Of a stretch of 64,000 bases of DNA, positions 8,817 to 16,086 are shown piece by piece. The DNA comes from Bacteroidia bacterium (GTDB taxonomy: Bacteria > Bacteroidota > Bacteroidia > Flavobacteriales > Flavobacteriaceae). How positions within the stretch are numbered: position 1 is the first letter of the stretch; the number at the start of each line of letters is the position of its first letter. A program made the translations under genes and the position numbers. The DNA is taken from NCBI GenBank assembly GCA_030429955.1, contig JAUIGO010000010.1:1-64000 (forward strand). The letters run 5' to 3'. A model generated the notes under the pieces. The model was not told the DNA's origin, did not search any database, and saw nothing but the letters and a program-made list of their open reading frames with translations.

Positions 8817-9398
8817 TTAGCTCATAAAATATAAAAATAAAAACAGGTATAACCACAGTATATCTACGAAATGCCAAAAGTTTGCAGCCAACTCAAACCC
8901 TAACATATTTTCCGTGTTGTACTTTTGTTTAAAATGATTATAAATTACTACCAACAAACAAATTAATCCAACAACAACGTGCAAAATGTGCACAGCTGCA
9001 ATGATATAAATGTAAGACATGGTGATATTACTGGTTGGTCCAGTAAAGTTATATCCCAAATCTATAATTTGTTGAAAGCCTATTAATTGACTTACAATAA
9101 AGCCAACTCCTAATCCAAATGTTATTAGTAAAAATAAGGTTGTTTGTGATCTATTTCCTGATTTTAACGCTCGTTTTGCAAGAATAAGTGTCAAACTACT
9201 AATGATTATTAAAACAACACTTATGGTAAATGAGCTTGGCAATTTAAACCCATCTAGCCAATCTTCTCTGGAGCTACTGACCACAAATGCACTGGTCCAA
9301 CCTGCAAATGACATGATTAATGACACAATACCAAACCAAAGCATCATTTTTTTTGCTCTGCCATGTTTTTCTTTTTCTGTTCCTTGAGTTAAATCCAT
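8817..9398 (-). CDS. Cytochrome c oxidase subunit III, short form
   Basis: A 193-aa oxidase subunit III with five hydrophobic helices and the usual ending 'LAANFWHFVDILWLYLFLFLYFMS'. The ATG at 9398 (MDLTQGTEKEKHGRAKK) is the chosen start; the longer frame to 9458 would overlap heme O synthase by 59 bp. With this start it begins 1 bp after the ctaB stop. Two subunit III-like genes in a row, one short and one with a large loop insert, suggest that both belong to the same oxidase complex, or that one replaces the fused C-terminal part of subunit I seen in other caa3 enzymes. The 105-bp gap after it holds no clear signal. Confidence 0.88.
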   Translation of the reverse strand: MDLTQGTEKEKHGRAKKMMLWFGIVSLIMSFAGWTSAFVVSSSREDWLDGFKLPSSFTISVVLIIISSLTLILAKRALKSGNRSQTTLFLLITFGLGVGFIVSQLIGFQQIIDLGYNFTGPTSNITMSYIYIIAAVHILHVVVGLICLLVVIYNHFKQKYNTENMLGFELAANFWHFVDILWLYLFLFLYFMS

Positions 9399-9399
9399 A

Positions 9400-10296
9400 T
9401 TATCTGATAAATTTATCTGCCACATATACAATTTGTACAAGTGTGATATATATAACACTTGCCAACATTAACTGTCGTGCTGACAATACTGTTCTTTTTT
9501 TAAAAAGTTGAATTGCATAATACAACATTATTAGACCTATTAAAAATACAACTACAGCTCCAACAACTGTTAATTTTAATGCTCCCGTAAAACCGAAAAC
9601 CGGAATTACCGAAACCAAAATAGTCCAAACTGTATACATAATGGTTTGTACAGCAGTTGCCTTATCTGGTTTTCCTGTTGGCAGCATATTGAAACCTGCT
9701 TTTTTATAATCTTCATGTAAAAACCATCCTATAGCCCAAAAATGTGGAAACTGCCAAAAAAACTGTAGCATAAAAAGTGTTCCAGGTTCAATGCCAAAAT
9801 CATTGGTTGCAGCAACCCAACCCAACATAAAAGGAATCGCTCCAGGAATGGCTCCAACAAATACCGCTAATGGCGTTTTTGTTTTTAAAGGCGTATAGGC
9901 GCTTGTGTATAGAAAAATTGAAATTGCACCAAACATGGCTGTTTGTGGGTTGATAATGTACAAAATAACAATTCCAAAAATCGTGAATAAAGATGCTAAA
10001 ACAAATGCTGACTTTACAGAGATTCGCTCAGCAGGAATTGGCCTGTTTTTGGTACGCTCCATCAACGCATCCAAATCTTTTTCAATAATTTGGTTGAACG
10101 CATTAGAGGCTCCAACCATAAAATAACCACCAAATGCTAGTAACAATATAGTATAGAAATCAACCACATCTGCGCCTAAAAGATAACCAGCTATTGATGA
10201 AAACACCACACTAAGTGATAATCTCATTTTGGTGATTTCCTTAAAATCGGAGATTATTGAAGGTTGTTTATTGGTTGCTTGTGAAACCCTTGACAT
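9400..10296 (-). CDS. ctaB: Protoheme IX farnesyltransferase (heme O synthase)
   Basis: A 298-aa UbiA-superfamily prenyltransferase that adds a farnesyl group to heme B, giving heme O for the oxidase. The first Asp-rich motif is visible as NAFNQIIEKDLDALMERTKNRPI, and the second conserved region as 'WFLHEDYKKAGFNMLP'. About eight membrane helices follow. I place the start at the ATG at 10296 (MSRVSQATNKQ) rather than at an upstream TTG at 10329, because that TTG lies inside the -7 element of a good promoter at 10327-10358. It leads the run ctaB-coxIII-coxIII-coxIV, so this is the first gene of the oxidase accessory operon. Confidence 0.93.
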   Translation of the reverse strand: MSRVSQATNKQPSIISDFKEITKMRLSLSVVFSSIAGYLLGADVVDFYTILLLAFGGYFMVGASNAFNQIIEKDLDALMERTKNRPIPAERISVKSAFVLASLFTIFGIVILYIINPQTAMFGAISIFLYTSAYTPLKTKTPLAVFVGAIPGAIPFMLGWVAATNDFGIEPGTLFMLQFFWQFPHFWAIGWFLHEDYKKAGFNMLPTGKPDKATAVQTIMYTVWTILVSVIPVFGFTGALKLTVVGAVVVFLIGLIMLYYAIQLFKKRTVLSARQLMLASVIYITLVQIVYVADKFIR

Positions 10297-10326
10297 CGGT
10301 TGTTTAATGCTACTGTTTTGCGGTGG

Positions 10327-10358
10327 CAAAGATACTTATAAAAATTAATTGTGAGCAA
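10327..10358 (-). promoter_or_regulatory. Promoter of the ctaB-oxidase operon
   Basis: On the minus strand TTG (10356-10358) is followed after 21 nt by TATCTTTG (10327-10334), a full match to the Bacteroidota -7 consensus TAnnTTTG. Transcription would begin near 10320, leaving a leader of about 25 nt before the ATG at 10296. Confidence 0.65.
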
Positions 10359-10372
10359 TATTTAGTATCTTT
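10328..10372. repeat. Inverted repeat spanning divergent -7 elements
   Basis: AAAGATACT (10328-10336) and AGTATCTTT (10364-10372) form a perfect 9-bp inverted repeat with a 27-bp spacer. Each arm contains the -7-like hexamer of one of the two divergent genes (ctaB to the left, the hydrolase to the right). Confidence 0.6.
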
Positions 10373-10398
10373 AAAGTCATATTTAAATTAATCACGTC

Positions 10399-11262
10399 AT
10401 GAAATATCTTCAACTAGTTTTGATTTGCCTTTTTCTTTTTGCAACAGAAAATACATATTGTCAAAATAATGAGGTCAACATTGAGACCACAAAGCTCTCA
10501 AACAATGTTTATATGCTTGTTGGGCAAGGCGGAAACATTGGTGTCTCTGCTGGTGATGATGGTGTTTTTATTATTGACGATCAGTTTGCACGATTAACAC
10601 CTAAAATTATTGAAGCCATAAAAGCCATTAGTGATAAGCCCTTACAGTTTTTGGTGAACACGCATTACCATGGTGATCATACTGGAGGCAATGAAAATAT
10701 GACTAAACAGGGTGTGAAAATCATTGCACATGAAAATGTTAGAAAGCGTTTAATTGATGGTGAAAGCTCAAAAGAGGCTTTGCCGATCATTACCTTTAAC
10801 GATCGTGTAAATGTGCACATGAATGGTGAAGACGTCAAAGTATATCACGTAGAACATGCGCATACAGATGGTGACGCTCTACTTTATTTTACTAAAAGTA
10901 ATGTGCTACATACTGGTGACACCTATTTTAAAAGTCGCTATCCCTTTATAGATTTAAAATCTGGAGGATCCATTGATGGTTATATAAACGCTGTTAAAAA
11001 AGGTTTATCACTTGTAAACGATAATACTAAGATTATTCCTGGTCATGGAGCTGTATCTAATAAAGCTGAATATGCATCTTTCTTAGTAATGCTTGAAAAT
11101 TTAAAAGCTAATGTTCAGGCTGAGATTGATAAAGGTAAAACTGAAGACGAAGTTGCTGCTAATGGCGCGATTACTAAACAATATGACGATTTAGATTATG
11201 GCACTGGTTTTATTAATTCTGAAAGAATTAGACGTACAATTTATCAGAGTTTAAAACATTAA
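10399..11262 (+). CDS. Secreted metallo-beta-lactamase-fold hydrolase
   Basis: A 287-aa MBL-fold protein with a Sec signal peptide (about residues 1-21, ending YCQ). The zinc-binding motif NTHYHGDHTGGN gives His89, His91, Asp93 and His94; further ligands are in VEHAHTDGDALLYF (His and TGD-like 'HTGDTYF') and in 'IIPGHGAVSN'. The set is complete, so it should be an active periplasmic dinuclear zinc hydrolase. It resembles secreted MBL proteins similar to subclass B2/B3 and SoxH/quinoprotein-relay types, but the substrate cannot be assigned, and I would not call it an antibiotic-resistance gene. It is transcribed away from ctaB and its stop codon overlaps the convergent remB-like stop by 4 bp. 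Confidence 0.88.
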   Translation: MKYLQLVLICLFLFATENTYCQNNEVNIETTKLSNNVYMLVGQGGNIGVSAGDDGVFIIDDQFARLTPKIIEAIKAISDKPLQFLVNTHYHGDHTGGNENMTKQGVKIIAHENVRKRLIDGESSKEALPIITFNDRVNVHMNGEDVKVYHVEHAHTDGDALLYFTKSNVLHTGDTYFKSRYPFIDLKSGGSIDGYINAVKKGLSLVNDNTKIIPGHGAVSNKAEYASFLVMLENLKANVQAEIDKGKTEDEVAANGAITKQYDDLDYGTGFINSERIRRTIYQSLKH

Positions 11263-13367
11263 AAATCAAAATACCAATTAAACAAATCGGTTCTTAAACC
11301 TAAGCTGAACCAAACTGTACTATTCTTGAAAGTTGTTTCTGTTTCTGCTTCTGGATTGAAGTTACGATAACTCAGATAAGCAAATAACTTCAAATTAGCT
11401 GCTGGATTTATCAAATAACCTCCTTGCAATTCTGCATGAAAAATATTAGTTCTATTTCCTTGACCTACTTCAATTCCTGTATCAAAAGGTCTTTCGTTAT
11501 AGTTTCTGTAAATATCACCTCCATAACTAAAATCATCAGTGCCATCATTAAAGTCTAAACCACGAACTCCAAACACAAATTTGGCGTCGGCAAACCAGCG
11601 TTTGTAATTATAACGACCAATAATAATAGCTTCACTAAAGTTTGAACCCCAAAGATGTGCCATTGACTGATTGTTATGTCCATAATTAAGTACAATAGTA
11701 TTGTGCGAATACGTATAAGGTCGTACTCTGTTGTACTCAAATTGCAATAGTAAATTATCCACTTTAAAAGCATTGTAATATTTTGCTCCAATTTGGTAAC
11801 CAAACTTATTTTTCCAACTCTTTTCGCCTCCCTTTATATCGCTCAATGAGAATTCATCTAAAATAAACTGACTGTAAATATTTACATTATCATTAACCTT
11901 GTATTTTCCAGAAGCACCAACAATAGCATTTCCTGCTCCTTGACCAGTTTCGAATTCAATAGCACGATAAAAAATGATTGGATTTAGATAATTAATATCA
12001 AAACCTCTATCGTTAGTGTTAGTCCACATAACAGATTCAAATAATCCTAAATTAAAACGTTTTGAAACGTTCCAGCTTAAATAATGGTTCGCCATATACT
12101 TGGTTAAAAATGCTCCATCTTCAGTCACTTCTGGACGCACATCTTTTAACCACATCCAAGTATTGGTGTATTTTATTTTCCAAAATTTGGTACTTAATTT
12201 TAAAAATGGTGAAGGACTTGCCACATCACTTTGCAATAAAGATCTGTAACCATCACCAATAAAGTTTTTGCCATGACCAAATTGAATATTTATAAATTTT
12301 GCAGGTGTAAAACTTAAATATGCTTCTGCAACTGGATAGTCATAAGCGTTATCTTTAAATTCTTTACCAATACCTCGACCAGGAATAATAGCAGGATCTG
12401 GACCAAAAGCTTTTAAACTCTCAGCGTACTCATTAAAGTATTGTGCAAAACGTCCTTGACTTTCGTATACTGAAGCCGAAAAACTTAACTTTTTTCCTAA
12501 TCCACCTTGCACATAAAAACCTCTTGTGTTATTAAACGTCGTGTTGAAATCTGCATCTGAATCTTTCCCGACTTGAAAATCAAAAATAGGATCTAATGTG
12601 AACCAATAATCATCGCTTTGAATTTGCACTAAGTGTTCGTTGTACAATTTTCGTTTCCACCATGCTTCACCTTCTTTTTTCAGGGCTTCTTTTTCAGCAT
12701 TAAAATCGTAATACTGAGCCATATCTTCATACATAAAGGGCTTTGAAGCTGTATGGCTATTGGTGCCAATAAGATTAATGTTTCTATCAAATTTAGCATA
12801 AGAATGATGTGTAAACGGAATATTCAATTGGCTTGTAAACGCCTTATCAGTATACGGTTTTATAGAGGAGTTTAGCTGATCATATTCGTTTTTTGAAAGC
12901 TGTTCTAATTCAGAAATCTCAGTCTTATTCTTAGTGTCATTTATGTGTTTAGCCTGTTCTTGAGGACTTACCAATGGAATTTTTATATAGTAAGAATACT
13001 GCTTGAAGGTGGTAATTCCGTTATAGGAAGCAGGAGTAATTTTAGGTAGCTTGCTAAAAACACGTTTGGTTTCTTCTTTCAGTTCATCATACATAGCATC
13101 TGTGTAAATAACTATAAAATTTCCTTCTGCATTTACTTCAAACAACACGACAACTTCTCCTTTGTAATTTTCATCTTTTACTATTTGCGGTACTTTAAAA
13201 TTGGTATATACAAATTGTGATAACTGATTGTAAAAACAAGTCTTTAAGTTATCCATATCTTGATTTTCACATTCAGCAAATACTGGAGGTTTTTCAAAAT
13301 CTGAAATATCTTGGGCAAATACAGGGATTTGTAAAAACAAAAATATAAGTAGGAGGTATTGCTTCAT
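11259..13367 (-). CDS. remB: RemB-like gliding-motility outer membrane protein
   Basis: A 702-aa protein with a signal peptide (about residues 1-18), an N-terminal domain of about 120 residues resembling the TonB C-terminal fold (FEKPPVFAECENQ..., 'KGEVVVLFEVNAEGNFI', 'SKLPKITPASYNG'), and a long beta-rich region (about 200-702) with alternating aromatic strands ending in Phe, as in Wzi-like outer membrane barrels. RemB in Flavobacterium johnsoniae is a mobile surface protein involved in gliding; I recognise the general layout, but the name rests on recall. It lies downstream of two tonB genes that share the N-terminal domain and near sprA, which fits a surface/motility role. A plausible promoter is at 13394-13425. 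Confidence 0.7.
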   Translation of the reverse strand: MKQYLLLIFLFLQIPVFAQDISDFEKPPVFAECENQDMDNLKTCFYNQLSQFVYTNFKVPQIVKDENYKGEVVVLFEVNAEGNFIVIYTDAMYDELKEETKRVFSKLPKITPASYNGITTFKQYSYYIKIPLVSPQEQAKHINDTKNKTEISELEQLSKNEYDQLNSSIKPYTDKAFTSQLNIPFTHHSYAKFDRNINLIGTNSHTASKPFMYEDMAQYYDFNAEKEALKKEGEAWWKRKLYNEHLVQIQSDDYWFTLDPIFDFQVGKDSDADFNTTFNNTRGFYVQGGLGKKLSFSASVYESQGRFAQYFNEYAESLKAFGPDPAIIPGRGIGKEFKDNAYDYPVAEAYLSFTPAKFINIQFGHGKNFIGDGYRSLLQSDVASPSPFLKLSTKFWKIKYTNTWMWLKDVRPEVTEDGAFLTKYMANHYLSWNVSKRFNLGLFESVMWTNTNDRGFDINYLNPIIFYRAIEFETGQGAGNAIVGASGKYKVNDNVNIYSQFILDEFSLSDIKGGEKSWKNKFGYQIGAKYYNAFKVDNLLLQFEYNRVRPYTYSHNTIVLNYGHNNQSMAHLWGSNFSEAIIIGRYNYKRWFADAKFVFGVRGLDFNDGTDDFSYGGDIYRNYNERPFDTGIEVGQGNRTNIFHAELQGGYLINPAANLKLFAYLSYRNFNPEAETETTFKNSTVWFSLGLRTDLFNWYFDF

Positions 13368-13393
13368 TTTTTTAGCGGAAACTATTAATTGCT

Positions 13394-13425
13394 GAAAGAT
13401 ACTATTTTTTGATTATAGGAAACAA
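13394..13425 (-). promoter_or_regulatory. Candidate promoter of the remB-like gene
   Basis: Minus-strand TTG (13423-13425) and TATCTTTC (13394-13401, 7 of 8 to TAnnTTTG) are spaced by 21 nt, 27 bp before the start codon. This suggests remB is transcribed separately from the tonB genes, which end in a strong terminator. Confidence 0.5.
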
Positions 13426-13426
13426 A

Positions 13427-13601
13427 AAAACAAGAATCTATAACAACAAGCTTTAAAAAATAATAAAGGATAACTTGTAATAAGTAATTGGTTGTGAATG
13501 TTAAATAGCATTACACAAGAACCTAAGGGTTTGGTTTTTTGTAATTTTACGTTGTGCTAAGTGATACTTACACTTTAGTAAGTTCCTTTTTTGAACATCT
13601 T
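13427..13601. other. Intergenic stretch without recognised content
   Basis: Part of the 335-bp gap between the remB-like gene and tonB. It is AT-rich and shows no open frame, hairpin or repeat I can support. It would be where a lost third tonB copy once lay if the orphan leader at 13602-13629 is a duplication scar. Confidence 0.4.
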
Positions 13602-13629
13602 ATAATTATTGTTTTAAAATGTTAATATT
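13602..13629. repeat. Orphan copy of the tonB leader (28-bp direct repeat)
   Basis: These 28 bases are identical to 14424-14451, which is the sequence directly before and including the first bases of the start codon of the tonB gene at 13703-14425. Here the ATG is replaced by ATA and no tonB frame follows. Confidence 0.8.
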
Positions 13630-13656
13630 ATAAGTAGATCACTTAAATGCATAAAA

Positions 13657-13685
13657 AAATCCCGTTACCACCAGTAACGGGATTT
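13657..13685 (-). terminator. Strong intrinsic terminator after second tonB
   Basis: A perfect 12-bp stem AAATCCCGTTAC/GTAACGGGATTT with a 5-nt loop, followed on the minus strand by seven T. It lies 17 bp past the stop of the tonB gene at 13703. The core stem is the same as in the terminator at 14481-14512. Confidence 0.88.
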
Positions 13686-13702
13686 GACTTTTAATTATTA
13701 TT

Positions 13703-14425
13703 CTAGTTTTGAACTTGAAAAATAATTGGTAAAGAGTACTTTACTGTAACAGCTTCTCCTCTTTGTTTTCCCGGCTGCATCTTTGGCAACAAATTAATAA
13801 CCCTTGCAGCTTCTTCTTCCAGTTTTTGATGTGGTGCTCGAGACTGTACACCAACAATATTCCCGTTTTTGTCAATCTTAAACATCACTGAAATTCTTTG
13901 TTTTCCTATTAAGCCTAAATTTTCAGCAAGACCAACATTAAATTTCTTTTGCACATGTTTGGAGATTTTATCAGACATGCATGTTCTTCTTTCATTTTTA
14001 CTTACATTTTCACATCCTGGAAATACTGGAACATCTTCAATTAGCACATAAGGAACTTCTATTGGCTCATCATCTGGCTCTTCAATTACAATATCTACTA
14101 TATCTATAATTTTAGTAGATTCATCAATTTCTGAAGTATCAATAAACGACTCCTCAATGTCTTTATCGTTCTCAATAATCTCAATGTCATCAGGAATTAC
14201 TGGATCTGGAACAACTGGAGGAGGAGTTACTGGGTGATTGGTTATTGGAATTTCTTCTTCAACCAAAGGAGTGATTTCTAACAAAGCAAGATCATTAATT
14301 TCTTTGTCATAAGTTCGATAATTGATTGTGTAATTTGCTGCGAACAGCATTAACACTAATCCAACTGCAAAATAAATTGAGCTGTTTCTCCGCACGTCGG
14401 CTTTTGGATTTTTTTTTGATTTCAT
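13703..14425 (-). CDS. TonB-like energy transducer (copy 2)
   Basis: A 240-aa protein with an N-terminal cytoplasmic stub (MKSKKNPKADVRRNSS), one membrane helix (about residues 16-33), an acidic Pro-containing spacer (about 60-130) and a C-terminal TonB domain (about 135-240) beginning VPVFPGCEN and containing RISVMFKIDKNGNIVGVQSRAP and 'RVINLLPKMQPGKQRG'. TonB proteins carry energy from ExbBD to outer membrane receptors; no exbBD is in this window. It is a tandem duplicate of the gene at 14533-15252, with a shorter Pro run. The Cys pair (GCEN...TCMS) is shared by both copies and by the remB-like protein. Confidence 0.85.
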   Translation of the reverse strand: MKSKKNPKADVRRNSSIYFAVGLVLMLFAANYTINYRTYDKEINDLALLEITPLVEEEIPITNHPVTPPPVVPDPVIPDDIEIIENDKDIEESFIDTSEIDESTKIIDIVDIVIEEPDDEPIEVPYVLIEDVPVFPGCENVSKNERRTCMSDKISKHVQKKFNVGLAENLGLIGKQRISVMFKIDKNGNIVGVQSRAPHQKLEEEAARVINLLPKMQPGKQRGEAVTVKYSLPIIFQVQN

Positions 14426-14451
14426 AATTATTGTTTTAAAATGTTAATATT
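14424..14451. repeat. tonB leader, 28-bp direct repeat (functional copy)
   Basis: Identical to 13602-13629. It forms the minus-strand leader of the tonB gene at 13703-14425 and lies between the first copy's terminator and that gene's start. Confidence 0.8.
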
Positions 14452-14480
14452 GTCTTAAAACAACAAGAAGCATACCAAAA

Positions 14481-14512
14481 AAAATCCCGTTACATTTCTG
14501 TAACGGGATTTT
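14481..14512 (-). terminator. Strong intrinsic terminator after first tonB
   Basis: A perfect 14-bp stem, AAAATCCCGTTACA with its complement, a TTTC-type 4-nt loop, and an eight-T tract on the minus strand. It lies 20 bp past the stop of tonB copy 1 and should make the second tonB depend on its own promoter or on read-through. Confidence 0.88.
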
Positions 14513-14532
14513 GATTTTATAAAAATATTTTC

Positions 14533-15252
14533 TTAGTCTTGAACCTGGAATAAAATAGGTAAAGAATAAGGTACAATAACAGCCTTTCCTCTTTGCTTAC
14601 CTGGCTTCATTTTAGGTAATAAATTAATTACACGCGCCGCTTCTTTTTCTAAACTTGGGTGTGGTGCTCTTGAGCGAACATCTGTAACATTACCATTTTT
14701 GTCTATTTTGAAAATAACGTTAATACGTTGTCTTCCTGAAAGACCTAAATCTCCAGCTAAGTCTGTGTTGAATTTCTTTTGTACAAAATCTGTAATTTTA
14801 TCAGACATACATTTTCTTTTTGCATCGTTATTACCAGATTCACAACCTGGGAAAATTGGCACATTTTCAATAACTGCAAAAGGCACCTCGATATCTTCTT
14901 CTACTTCTTCTACTTCTACTTCTTCAATTTCTACAATTTCTTCTTCTTCATTAGTTTCAGTAGATTCAATTACAGTTTCCTCTATTTCCTCTTCATCTTC
15001 AACAATTTCAATTACTTCAGGAGCAGCTGGAGGTGGTGGAGGTGGTGGAGGTGTTTGAATTTGCTCTGTAATAGGAATTTCTTCTTCATCAAGCGCATCC
15101 ATATTTACCATACCTATGTCAATAGCTTCTTTGTCATAAGTTTTGTAGTTAATAGTACTGTATGTTACAAATAACATTAAAGCAAGACCTACAGCAAAAT
15201 AGACTGAGCCATTTCTGCTAACATCTGCTTGTGGATTTTTTTTAGGTTCCAT
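14533..15252 (-). CDS. TonB-like energy transducer (copy 1)
   Basis: A 239-aa TonB protein: cytoplasmic stub MEPKKNPQADVSRNGS, membrane helix (about residues 16-33), Pro-rich stretch with eight consecutive Pro (about 70-77), a long Glu/Val/Ile-rich acidic spacer (about 80-125) and the TonB C-terminal domain (about 130-239) with GRQRINVIFKIDKNG and RVINLLPKMKPGKQRG. The start at the ATG at 15252 is chosen because the stub is then collinear with copy 2; two more in-frame codons lie upstream at 15258. This is the fourth gene after ruvA-sprA-gcvH-vanZ on the same strand. An inverted repeat ATTGGT/ACCAAT lies 24-41 bp upstream of the start. Confidence 0.88.
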   Translation of the reverse strand: MEPKKNPQADVSRNGSVYFAVGLALMLFVTYSTINYKTYDKEAIDIGMVNMDALDEEEIPITEQIQTPPPPPPPPAAPEVIEIVEDEEEIEETVIESTETNEEEEIVEIEEVEVEEVEEDIEVPFAVIENVPIFPGCESGNNDAKRKCMSDKITDFVQKKFNTDLAGDLGLSGRQRINVIFKIDKNGNVTDVRSRAPHPSLEKEAARVINLLPKMKPGKQRGKAVIVPYSLPILFQVQD

Positions 15253-15314
15253 AATCAAATCGTGTTTTTACAAGATTGGTAAAATAACCAATAATTTGCT
15301 AAAAAAGCAAGGGT

Positions 15315-15683
15315 TTATAAATTTTTTACATGAGATTTATTTCTAATCGTTATGAATATAGAAATAAAAGCAACTCCAATACAGTTTGCGAGAATATCAT
15401 AAACATCCGGAACTCTCGCTTCTGTTAGTGTTCCTTGTAATATCTCAAGAATTATACCATAAATTACAGCCACAAAAACTGCAATTAAAAGTGCGCTTGA
15501 AAATTTATGTGCTTTAAGCGTCATGTACCACACAAAGCATAATAAGCCATAGGCTATTGCATGAGCAAACTTATCGCTGTTATTAACGTCTATACTTGGT
15601 AATTTACTGGAGTTTAGTAAGCTAATTACAGCTAATGCAATAGTATAAGTAAATGCCAATAATGGCAGGCTTTTTTTAAGCAC
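15315..15683 (-). CDS. VanZ-family membrane protein
   Basis: A 122-aa membrane protein with four helices and the VanZ-family features '[19 protein letters not shown]' and '[31 protein letters not shown]'. VanZ proteins are linked to glycopeptide tolerance in enterococci, but most family members have no assigned function, and nothing here suggests resistance. The start is not ATG: a GTG at 15683 gives [11 protein letters not shown], the usual beginning, and a TTG one codon earlier is also possible. The gene begins inside the last codons of gcvH (8 bp overlap), so translation is coupled. Confidence 0.8.
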   Translation of the reverse strand: MLKKSLPLLAFTYTIALAVISLLNSSKLPSIDVNNSDKFAHAIAYGLLCFVWYMTLKAHKFSSALLIAVFVAVIYGIILEILQGTLTEARVPDVYDILANCIGVAFISIFITIRNKSHVKNL

Positions 15684-16056
15684 CAATTAAAGTTTTGTAA
15701 TCTTCAGCAGATAATAAATCATCTAATTGAGAAAGGTCTGAACATTTTACCTTAATCATCCAACCATCTCCATAAGGATCAGCGTTGACTTTTTCTGGTT
15801 CGTCCTCCAAAATTTCGTTAAATTCAATGATTTCACCTGAGACAGGTAAAAATAAATCTGATACGGTTTTTACTGCTTCAACCGTTCCGAATACTTCTTC
15901 AGCATCAAGGGTTTCGTCAACAGTTTCAACTTCAACATAAACAATATCGCCCAATTCGCTTTGAGCAAAATCTGTAATTCCTACCGTAATGGTATCGCCA
16001 TCTACTTTAATCCATTCGTGGTCTTTTGTGTATTTTAAATCTGATGGAATGTTCAT
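15676..16056 (-). CDS. gcvH: Glycine cleavage system H protein
   Basis: A 126-aa lipoyl carrier protein of the glycine cleavage complex. It has the typical start [18 protein letters not shown] and the lipoyl-lysine site in [14 protein letters not shown] (Lys63). It shuttles the aminomethyl group from the P-protein to the T-protein; the genes for those partners are not in this window, so this copy is unlinked. The position between sprA and vanZ is, from memory, common in this family of bacteria. It starts 30 bp after the sprA stop. Confidence 0.95.
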   Translation of the reverse strand: MNIPSDLKYTKDHEWIKVDGDTITVGITDFAQSELGDIVYVEVETVDETLDAEEVFGTVEAVKTVSDLFLPVSGEIIEFNEILEDEPEKVNADPYGDGWMIKVKCSDLSQLDDLLSAEDYKTLIGA

Positions 16057-16086
16057 AATGTAATTTTTAAATAAATGATTAGTTAA

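Noticed and set aside
10399-11262. Metallo-beta-lactamase as a resistance gene
   Set aside because: The fold includes many hydrolases; nothing here indicates beta-lactam activity.
14699-15174. Long plus-strand open frames opposite tonB copy 1
   Set aside because: They are shadows of the low-complexity Glu/Pro region and have Ser/Phe-rich translations without structure.
15315-15683. VanZ as a glycopeptide-resistance factor
   Set aside because: No other van genes are near, and VanZ-family proteins are widespread with unknown roles.
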